A DNA stretch of 10,899 bases from Alphaproteobacteria bacterium (GTDB lineage Bacteria > Pseudomonadota > Alphaproteobacteria > RF32 > CAG-239). The position numbers were made by a program, and so were the translations under genes. The DNA lies in contig JAFVBT010000040.1 in assembly GCA_017479785.1 (NCBI GenBank), positions 1 through 10,899 of the forward strand, given 5' to 3'. This document shows, in pieces, positions 5,672-10,899 of this stretch (position 1 is the first letter of the stretch; every line of letters begins with the position of its first letter). A model generated the notes under the pieces. That model searched no databases. It was given only the letters and a program-made list of their open reading frames with translations, and was not told the origin of the DNA.

Positions 5672-6376
5672 ATGAAGACGTGGTATATATTTTTATTTTT
5701 CGGTGCGCTTTTAATATCATATTCTGCCAAAGCCGGTAACTTATCAGCTAACCCGTGGCTTAAAAAAAATCCCGTCAACACCGCAAATTCTCAAATTCAA
5801 CCGAAAGCCCCGAATTATTATGAAAATTCTGCTGTTTCCGAGAACACTTATGCCAATCCGTGGACACAAAACAGCAAAGAAAACTCGGCAACCGCTACTA
5901 AAAGCCAATTAAGACAGGAATTGAAATCTGTCGCGGAAAATTCACAAAAAAGCATACAAAATTTATCGGAACAGGCACATCGGTTGGCCGAACTTTCAGC
6001 GGCAACTTCTCAAAACCAAAACGAAGACAGTTTAACGAATCTCGTTGGGGGATTATCCGTGCTCATGCGTAATAAGCAACAGGTTCAGCCGGAAAACGAC
6101 ACAAATTCTTTTAACTTCGGTTCGTTTCCTGCTTTCAATACGGAAGGCGGCAGAAAAAGATATAATAATATCCGACAGGAGACATCTTCTTTTGAAACGG
6201 AAGTTTCTCAAGCATATCGCCGAACAACCGACAAGATTAAACGCAATATAAGATCAAAATACAATGCCGCACAAAGACAAATTGAGCCTTATACAAACTC
6301 GGCACGCAATGCCGTAAAAACTTTGGAAAAAGACAGCGGCATAAGTATGGAACAAATTCAAAAAATTATGCATTAG
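5672..6376 (+). CDS. Exported hypothetical protein with repeated ANPW motif
   Basis: I do not recognise this 234-residue protein. A clear signal peptide (MKTWYIFLFFGALLISYSAKA) has a likely cleavage after A21, and no lipobox cysteine follows, so the mature protein is probably periplasmic and soluble. The mature start carries ANPW at 26-29, and the motif recurs at 61-64, in each case in a segment rich in Asn, Ser and Pro. Residues about 77-112 and 165-222 look helical and polar with coiled-coil character and many Gln and Lys; a Gly-, Phe- and Asn-rich linker lies between. The ATG at 5672 is chosen over earlier in-frame ATGs (5636, 5657) because GGAGA lies six bases upstream, the signal peptide begins there, and the first ATG precedes the -10 element. 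It leads a cluster with another exported protein and uvrB. Confidence 0.82.
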   Translation: MKTWYIFLFFGALLISYSAKAGNLSANPWLKKNPVNTANSQIQPKAPNYYENSAVSENTYANPWTQNSKENSATATKSQLRQELKSVAENSQKSIQNLSEQAHRLAELSAATSQNQNEDSLTNLVGGLSVLMRNKQQVQPENDTNSFNFGSFPAFNTEGGRKRYNNIRQETSSFETEVSQAYRRTTDKIKRNIRSKYNAAQRQIEPYTNSARNAVKTLEKDSGISMEQIQKIMH

Positions 6377-6385
6377 GAGACAAAT

Positions 6386-6736
6386 ATGAAACATTTTCTT
6401 TTAGCTTCGGCGCTCATACTCATCGGCATACCTGCCATAGCGGAAGATTTTACCGAAAACCTGAAAACCGATTTAAACAGCGTTAAAGATGCCTATGTTC
6501 CCGCACCTAAAGATGTGGCTAAAATGCAACTTGATGCAAACAAACGCGTGGAATATATGATTGAAAATTACACTCTGCCGGAATTGGCGCAATATGCCGT
6601 CCGCATGAACGACGCGCAGAGAAATGCTGCAAAACTGAGCGGTGAACAAATGCCACCGCGTTTAACGCGCGAAATTTTGGAAGACCGCGACAAAATTGCC
6701 GATTACTTGCGCTCGCAATACAAATATAACTATTAA
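6386..6736 (+). CDS. Small exported hypothetical protein
   Basis: This 116-residue protein is not recognised. It has a signal peptide, MKHFLLASALILIGIPAIA, with probable cleavage after A19, giving a mature periplasmic protein of about 97 residues that is charged and mostly helical. It has no cysteine and no further membrane segment. AGGAGA lies five bases before the ATG and starts inside the TAG stop of the previous gene, so the two exported proteins are almost certainly translated from one message. It could be a partner of the preceding protein, since both are secreted, small and helical. This is inferred from position only. uvrB begins ten bases after its stop. Confidence 0.83.
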   Translation: MKHFLLASALILIGIPAIAEDFTENLKTDLNSVKDAYVPAPKDVAKMQLDANKRVEYMIENYTLPELAQYAVRMNDAQRNAAKLSGEQMPPRLTREILEDRDKIADYLRSQYKYNY

Positions 6737-6746
6737 ATTCAAAGAT

Positions 6747-8735
6747 ATGAGTAAGGAAAACGCATTCAAAATAGAAAGTCCGTTTGAGCCTTCCGGTGAC
6801 CAGCCTCAAGCAATAAAAGAGCTGTGCGAAGGCGTGGCACGCGGTGAACAAAACCAGGTGTTGCTCGGTGTTACCGGTTCGGGCAAAACATTTACTATGG
6901 CAAAAATCATTGAACAATGCCAACGCCCTGCCCTGATTATGGAACCAAACAAAATTTTGGCGGCACAACTCTATGCCGAAATGAAGGAATTTTTTCCGCA
7001 TAATAACGTGGAATATTTTGTATCATACTACGATTATTATCAACCGGAAGCCTATATCCCGAAAACGGATACATACATTGAAAAAGACTCGGCTATTAAC
7101 GAACAAATTGACCGCATGCGCCACGGTGCCACTCGCAATGTTTTGGAAGAACGCGATGTGATTATCGTGGCATCCGTGTCCTGTATTTATGGCTTGGGCA
7201 GCATGGAATCATACTCATCAATGGTTTTTCAATTAAAAGTCGGCGACGTTGTTGACCTTCACGAAGTCAATCGCCGTCTGGCCGATTTATTGTACGAGCG
7301 TTGCAGTGTAAATTTCGTGCGCTCTACTTTTCGCGTTAACGGCGACACGCTTGATATCTTTCCGGCGCACTACGAAGACAGAGCTTGGCGCATCTCTTTT
7401 TTCGGCGATGAAATTGAGGAGATTTATGAATTTGATGTCTTAACCGGCAAAAAAACGCGTCAACTGGAAGAAATCACCGTATATCCGGCCAATCACTATG
7501 TCACACCTCGGCCGGCTTTATCTCAAGCAATGGACCATATTAAACAAGATTTAGACATTCGTCTCAAAGAGTTCAATGCTGAGAATAAGTTGTTGGAAGC
7601 GCAAAGATTAGAACAACGCACCCGTTTTGATTTAGAGATGATGGACACCACCGGTCATTGCAAAGGCATTGAAAATTATTCGCGCTATTTAACCGGACGC
7701 AATCCGGGAGAGCCGCCGCCGACACTTTTTGAATATTTCCCCAAAAATGCTTTATTATTCATTGACGAGAGCCACATTGCCGTGCCGCAAATCGGTGCAA
7801 TGTACCGCGGTGACCGCAATCGCAAGACCACATTGTCGGAATATGGTTTTCGCCTGCCGTCTTGCTTAGACAATCGTCCGCTGAAGTTTGAGGAGTGGGA
7901 CAAGATGCGTCCGCAAACCATTTTTGTTTCCGCTACCCCCGGTGAATGGGAACTGGAACAAAGCAAAGGTGTTTTTTCGGAACAGGTTATTCGCCCGACA
8001 GGTTTGACTGATCCGCTTTGTTTGGTGCGACCGGTTGAAAATCAGATAGATGATTTAATGGAAGAATGTCGCAAAACCGCCGCCAAAGGCGAACGCGTTT
8101 TGGTTACAACTTTAACCAAAAAAATGGCGGAAGATTTAACTGATTACCTTAAAGATAACGGCATCAAAGTCCGCTATATGCATTCGGATATAGACACACT
8201 TGAGCGCATAGAAATCATCCGCGATTTACGTCTGGGAAAGTTTGATGTTTTGGTCGGTATTAACCTGTTGCGCGAAGGTTTGGATATTCCGGAATGCTCA
8301 CTGGTGGCAATTTTGGATGCCGACAAAGAAGGCTTTTTACGGTCCACCCGCTCGCTGATACAAACTATCGGCCGCGCAGCACGTAACGCGGAAGGGCGTG
8401 TGATTCTCTATGCCGATAAAATAACGGATTCCATAAAAACCGCACTTGATGAAACCAATCGCCGCCGCCAAAAACAAAGCGAGTATAATCTCAAAAACGG
8501 TATTACCCCGCAAACAATTAAAAAGAGTATTTCTTCTACATTGAAAGAAATGACGGAAACGGATTTTGTAAAGAGTGATACCGAAGATATAGATAAAATC
8601 AAAAACATTGATAAAAAAATTAAAGAGCTGACCAAATTAATGCGTGAAGCTGCGCAAAATTTAGAGTTTGAACAAGCAATGGTTTACCGTGACCAGCTCA
8701 AAGAATTGGAAACTTTAGCCTTAAAAAATATGTAA
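6747..8735 (+). CDS. uvrB: Excinuclease ABC subunit B
   Basis: UvrB is the damage-verifying helicase-like subunit of nucleotide excision repair. It is loaded by UvrA and recruits UvrC. From the ATG at 6747 it has 662 residues, close to the usual size. Motifs: Walker A GVTGSGKT (41-48), the beta-hairpin YYDYYQPEAYIPKTDTYIEK (94-113) that inserts between strands, the Walker B-type DESH (340-343), SATP (395-398), LLREGLDIPE (507-516), QTIGRAARN (539-547), and the C-terminal UVR motif (about 624-658), which contacts UvrC. The frame is open back to 6696 inside the previous gene, but the family N-terminus (FKIESPFEPSGDQPQA) fits the later ATG. Its ribosome binding site is weak (AAAGA), so translation may depend on coupling to the gene ending ten bases earlier. 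No SOS operator was seen before the cluster. Confidence 0.98.
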   Translation: MSKENAFKIESPFEPSGDQPQAIKELCEGVARGEQNQVLLGVTGSGKTFTMAKIIEQCQRPALIMEPNKILAAQLYAEMKEFFPHNNVEYFVSYYDYYQPEAYIPKTDTYIEKDSAINEQIDRMRHGATRNVLEERDVIIVASVSCIYGLGSMESYSSMVFQLKVGDVVDLHEVNRRLADLLYERCSVNFVRSTFRVNGDTLDIFPAHYEDRAWRISFFGDEIEEIYEFDVLTGKKTRQLEEITVYPANHYVTPRPALSQAMDHIKQDLDIRLKEFNAENKLLEAQRLEQRTRFDLEMMDTTGHCKGIENYSRYLTGRNPGEPPPTLFEYFPKNALLFIDESHIAVPQIGAMYRGDRNRKTTLSEYGFRLPSCLDNRPLKFEEWDKMRPQTIFVSATPGEWELEQSKGVFSEQVIRPTGLTDPLCLVRPVENQIDDLMEECRKTAAKGERVLVTTLTKKMAEDLTDYLKDNGIKVRYMHSDIDTLERIEIIRDLRLGKFDVLVGINLLREGLDIPECSLVAILDADKEGFLRSTRSLIQTIGRAARNAEGRVILYADKITDSIKTALDETNRRRQKQSEYNLKNGITPQTIKKSISSTLKEMTETDFVKSDTEDIDKIKNIDKKIKELTKLMREAAQNLEFEQAMVYRDQLKELETLALKNM

Positions 8736-8785
8736 AAAAAACAAACTCCCGACAAAGTTATTCTTGTCGGGAGTTTGTTTTTAGT
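8736..8785. terminator. Strong bidirectional terminator after uvrB
   Basis: A perfect 15-bp stem pairs 8741-8755 with 8764-8778, around an eight-base loop. Runs of A before and T after it (8779-8782 on +, complement of 8734-8740 on -) make it effective in both directions. It serves uvrB and the convergent leftward gene ending at 8788. Confidence 0.93.
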
Positions 8786-8787
8786 CA

Positions 8788-9402
8788 TTAATCTTCTCTG
8801 AATATCCTCAGATATTCCAATTCAAAATGATATTTGAGAAGATACGTTTCTTCATCGGAAAATTTGACATCTTCGCCTTTAACATAGGCGACGAGCTTGT
8901 TCTTAAGCTCTTTGTCAACTTCCTCCGGCTTTCCTTTCGGATCCCGCCACTGGCGATTGTTCTCAAGCGCACCGGCGATGTCCAAATCACGCACCAAAAG
9001 CAAACGCTGACACATTGCATCGTTGCCGTTTGATACATATTCGAACAAGCACCCCTTTTCAAGAGCCGCTTTTCCCGGTGCATAATCGCTGTAGATTACG
9101 CGCTTTGTCGAACCGCCGACAGGTGTGTTGGTCAACGGACGCATTTCGTAAACGTCCGGATTGAGCCAGACAATCTCACCATCAATCTTGCCTACCCACC
9201 AACCGTCATTCAACTTCAAAGCAACAAAGCCGTCATAGAATTCATCGCTCTCAAATTTTTTCATGTTTTCGGTTTGCGGGGCTTTTGAACAAAACTCAAT
9301 TGCCTGCTTTTCCGTCAGCTTATATGCCTCCAGATGACCACTTTGCGCGGAAATAAAAAATCCGCGACCTTCTGCACGAAGCAGATTTCCTAGATTCTTC
9401 AT
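8788..9402 (-). CDS. Hypothetical protein, 204 aa, orphan
   Basis: This protein is not recognised. It has no signal peptide or membrane segment. The N-terminal half contains aromatic, strand-like segments (FVALKLNDGWWVGKIDGEIVWL at about 59-80). The C-terminal third is helical and highly charged, ending in a likely amphipathic helix (YLLKYHFELEYLRIF). Three cysteines (C38, C118, C131) are scattered. It starts at ATG 9402 with no Shine-Dalgarno site; the leader near the ATG is only A and T. A good promoter lies upstream and a terminator follows the stop directly, so it is a single-gene unit, though read-through from ybaK is possible because no terminator separates them. The length of the open frame and the clean flanking signals make the gene credible. 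Confidence 0.8.
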   Translation of the reverse strand: MKNLGNLLRAEGRGFFISAQSGHLEAYKLTEKQAIEFCSKAPQTENMKKFESDEFYDGFVALKLNDGWWVGKIDGEIVWLNPDVYEMRPLTNTPVGGSTKRVIYSDYAPGKAALEKGCLFEYVSNGNDAMCQRLLLVRDLDIAGALENNRQWRDPKGKPEEVDKELKNKLVAYVKGEDVKFSDEETYLLKYHFELEYLRIFRED

Positions 9403-9440
9403 AATTATAAAAAAATTAATAGTTACACATTTCGTATGTT

Positions 9441-9468
9441 AGGATAGCACAAATAGCCAAAAAGTCAA
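9441..9468 (-). promoter_or_regulatory. Promoter of the 8788-9402 gene
   Basis: TTGACT (complement of 9463-9468) and TATCCT (complement of 9441-9446) are 16 bases apart. The leader of about 30 bases contains TATTAATT (9421-9414). The -10 hexamer is the same as that before the gene at 5672. Confidence 0.6.
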
Positions 9469-9497
9469 GAGTTTTGTAAAGAATTTTGGAAATAACA

Positions 9498-9980
9498 TTA
9501 ATCCAACGTCAAATCGGCAAATTCGGCACCGATGGCTTGTGCCAATGCTTCGGCATTTAATTCCAATGTCAGTCCTATTCTGCCGCCGCTGACACAGAAT
9601 GTGTCATATAAAATTGCCGTCTCGTCTATATAAACCGGAAATTTTTTCTTCATGCCGACCGGCGAACAGCCGCCGTGCACATATCCCGTCAGGGGCAAAA
9701 GTTTTTTCAAAGGCAACATAGATAAATCTTTCACACCTGCAGCATGTGCTGCTTTTTTCACGCTCAATTCTTTATCGGCAGGAATTACAAACACAAAATG
9801 ATTAAACCCGTGTTGCGCATCCGGTGCTTCCGTTACCAACGTTTTAAAAACCTGCTCTGCCGGCTTTTGCATATAACCGGCCAGTGTTACGGCATCCACC
9901 GCCTCCGCCAATTTGAATTCATAAGCCTTATAGGCAACTTTCGCCGTTTCTATTATTCTTATGGCATTTGTTTTAATCAT
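9498..9980 (-). CDS. ybaK: Cys-tRNA(Pro)/Cys-tRNA deacylase YbaK
   Basis: YbaK is a free-standing editing protein that hydrolyses Cys-tRNA(Pro), clearing cysteine wrongly attached by prolyl-tRNA synthetase. From the ATG at 9980 the product has 160 residues, against about 159 in E. coli. It shows the family start TNAIRIIETAKVAYKAYEF, the catalytic-site lysine in VFKTLV at position 46 (the same number as in the characterised Haemophilus enzyme), and the glycine-rich GGCSPVGMKKKFPVYID near residue 104. The frame is open to 10088, but that start precedes the promoter. AGAGGA (9994-9989) sits eight bases before the chosen ATG and overlaps the alternative ATG at 9989, which rules the latter out. 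It is transcribed from its own promoter. Confidence 0.95.
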   Translation of the reverse strand: MIKTNAIRIIETAKVAYKAYEFKLAEAVDAVTLAGYMQKPAEQVFKTLVTEAPDAQHGFNHFVFVIPADKELSVKKAAHAAGVKDLSMLPLKKLLPLTGYVHGGCSPVGMKKKFPVYIDETAILYDTFCVSGGRIGLTLELNAEALAQAIGAEFADLTLD

Positions 9981-10001
9981 TTTCTGCATCCTCTGATTTA
10001 T

Positions 10002-10030
10002 ATTATGGTTAAAATATTTATCCTTGTCAA
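10002..10030 (-). promoter_or_regulatory. Promoter of ybaK
   Basis: A perfect TTGACA (complement of 10025-10030) and CATAAT (complement of 10002-10007, 5 of 6) are 17 bases apart. The expected start near 9995 leaves a leader of about 15 bases, just long enough to hold the AGAGGA site. It sits six bases downstream of the T-run of the preceding terminator. Confidence 0.7.
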
Positions 10031-10036
10031 CCGACT

Positions 10037-10075
10037 CAAAAAGCAAATGCCTCGGCTTTATCAACCGAGGCATTT
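10037..10075 (-). terminator. Terminator of the DUF1566-like gene
   Basis: An 11-bp perfect stem pairs 10075-10065 with 10055-10045 on the - strand, with a nine-base loop. After GC comes a run of five T (complement of 10038-10042). It begins six bases after the TAA stop at 10081. The stem is G+C-rich in its middle eight pairs. On the + strand it is followed by TTTT, but no rightward gene is present. Confidence 0.8.
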
Positions 10076-10080
10076 TAAGT

Positions 10081-10647
10081 TTAAGCAAGCTTTATCTCAA
10101 CTGCGGGGCACACTCCAAATGCCCGACACTGATAAGCGCGCTGTGAGTACTGATTTTTAAATCCTTGCACCCACACACAATAATCATTGTCTATGGAGGA
10201 ACTGAATAAGGTGTTTTCAAGCCAACGCTCTCCGAGAAGCCTTATACTCTTATAGATGGCATTCTCATTTAAATATGCCTGTTGCAACTCCGTACGCGTC
10301 GGCAAAAATGCTTCACCTCTGGTAACACCTACACCTTGATAATTCAGGCAAAACTCTAACGCCGGCATTGTAACCTGCCTTACGGCAGCCATTTTAGTAA
10401 TACAAGCCGTCGCCTCTTTGCCGGATGTTATCGGCATTGTAACCACTCCGAGCGCCGTATAGCACCACGGTAACACGCTTTGTTCCGGACAGAATCCGAT
10501 AGCACGACCTTCATGCGGCAGAACAGCTGCCACAACAGAACGTACTTCTCCCTTCTTTGGCGCACAGTCAGAAAACAGACCGTTCCCCAAATCAAACATG
10601 CCTACCTTTAACTCAGCAATGTTTGAAATCTTAAATCTTGTAATCAT
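10081..10647 (-). CDS. DUF1566-like (Lcl-type C-terminal domain) protein, cytoplasmic form
   Basis: The 188-residue product resembles DUF1566/Lcl C-terminal domains, a lectin-like fold mostly found in surface or secreted proteins. Seen here: ALEFCLNYQG (96-105), FLPTRTELQQAY (114-125), the serine run FSSSI (148-152), YCVWVQGF (156-163) and the closing VCPAVEI (179-185), in the order expected for that domain (LPt..EL, SSs, W, vrPV). Unlike most such proteins it has no signal peptide or membrane segment, so it probably stays in the cell or is exported by an unusual route. Eight cysteines (28, 53, 62, 82, 100, 157, 174, 180) are many for its length. The ATG at 10647 has no clear Shine-Dalgarno site. 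The family call rests on motif order alone and is moderate. Confidence 0.7.
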   Translation of the reverse strand: MITRFKISNIAELKVGMFDLGNGLFSDCAPKKGEVRSVVAAVLPHEGRAIGFCPEQSVLPWCYTALGVVTMPITSGKEATACITKMAAVRQVTMPALEFCLNYQGVGVTRGEAFLPTRTELQQAYLNENAIYKSIRLLGERWLENTLFSSSIDNDYCVWVQGFKNQYSQRAYQCRAFGVCPAVEIKLA

Positions 10648-10689
10648 AGTAATATAGGATTTAGAATTAATAATAGAAAATAGACTTTT

Positions 10690-10718
10690 AATATATCATT
10701 CAGCCCTGTCAAAGTCAA
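10690..10718 (-). promoter_or_regulatory. Promoter of the DUF1566-like gene
   Basis: TTGACT (complement of 10713-10718) and TATATT (complement of 10690-10695) are 17 bases apart. A second TTGACA (complement of 10708-10713) overlaps but has a poorer -10 at the right distance. The leader contains TATTAATT (10672-10665). Confidence 0.62.
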
Positions 10719-10741
10719 ACAGAAACATATAAAAATGTCAC

Positions 10742-10776
10742 AAAAAAAGACTCTGCCGTTTCAAGGGCAAAGTCTT
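10742..10776 (-). terminator. Terminator of the right-edge gene
   Basis: On the - strand AAGACTTTGCC (10776-10766) pairs with GGCAGAGTCTT (10757-10747), 11 pairs with one U-G, around an eight-base loop. A run of seven T follows (complement of 10742-10748). It starts 15 bases after the TGA of the partial gene. Confidence 0.88.
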
Positions 10777-10791
10777 CTTTTTTTACATGTG

Positions 10792-10899
10792 TCACAACTT
10801 CTTTATAGCCAGAATTTCATTTGGAAAAAGAGTGTAAACATTGTACACAAATCTGTCTCCCGGCCTGAGTTCCACGTTCAGTTTGCTGTTTTTAACAAA
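10792..10899 (-). CDS. C-terminal fragment of an unknown protein, cut by the window edge
   Basis: The last 35 codons and the TGA stop of a leftward gene are present. The peptide runs FVKNSKLNVELRPGDRFVYN and then VYTLFPNEILAIKKL. It alternates hydrophobic and polar residues like a beta-rich domain end, with RPGDRF as the only distinctive turn. No family can be named from so little. The frame is supported by the strong terminator directly after its stop and by lying in the same direction as the next three genes. Confidence 0.6.
   Translation of the reverse strand, partial: FVKNSKLNVELRPGDRFVYNVYTLFPNEILAIKKL

Noticed and set aside
6696..6746. Upstream in-frame start for uvrB
   Set aside because: It overlaps the preceding exported-protein gene and adds residues not found in UvrB; the ATG at 6747 matches the family N-terminus.
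6519..7001. Leftward 160-codon frame across the small exported protein and the start of uvrB
   Set aside because: It spans the junction of two real genes on the other strand and has no recognisable domain or ribosome binding site.
9981..10088. N-terminal extension of YbaK
   Set aside because: It would include the ybaK promoter and the terminator of the preceding gene, and the shorter form has the family length and a ribosome binding site.

Overview
The window looks like a chromosomal segment of an AT-rich alphaproteobacterium, plausibly an uncultured gut or host-associated lineage. The assignment rests on three things: the RNase III signature reads ERLEFLGDRVLG, with the Arg typical of alphaproteobacterial enzymes; the alpha/beta hydrolase is of the type common in that class; and the order lepB-rnc-era is conserved. 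Genus cannot be settled by eye. No phage, insertion sequence, CRISPR array, tRNA or rRNA was recognised.

Layout. At the left edge is the start of a leftward gene (1-70) with a strong Shine-Dalgarno site, followed by a structured AT-rich spacer holding repeated TTGATAATAT sites around a promoter-like element. A leftward orphan gene (343-1125) ends in a terminator that overlaps its stop codon. After an AT-rich spacer of about 320 bases comes the HU gene (1450-1722, rightward). It converges on a leftward operon of alpha/beta hydrolase, lepB, rnc and era (4894-1789), and one bidirectional terminator serves both. Divergent from that operon is cysE (4982-5599). Then comes a rightward cluster of two small exported proteins and uvrB (5672-8735), closed by a strong bidirectional hairpin. 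The right end holds leftward, apparently single-gene units: an orphan (8788-9402), ybaK (9498-9980), a DUF1566-like protein (10081-10647) and the C-terminus of another gene (10792-10899).

The core genes cover RNA and ribosome maturation (rnc, era), protein export (lepB), nucleoid structure (HU), nucleotide excision repair (uvrB), cysteine biosynthesis (cysE) and proofreading of Cys-tRNA(Pro) (ybaK). The less ordinary material is regulatory and orphan. Three leftward orphan-type genes (343-1125, 8788-9402, 10081-10647) have a TTGAC(A/T)-type promoter, no visible Shine-Dalgarno site, and the same octamer TATTAATT 16-19 bases downstream of the -10 element. No defence or mobile system was found, and no wholly new multi-gene system can be claimed.
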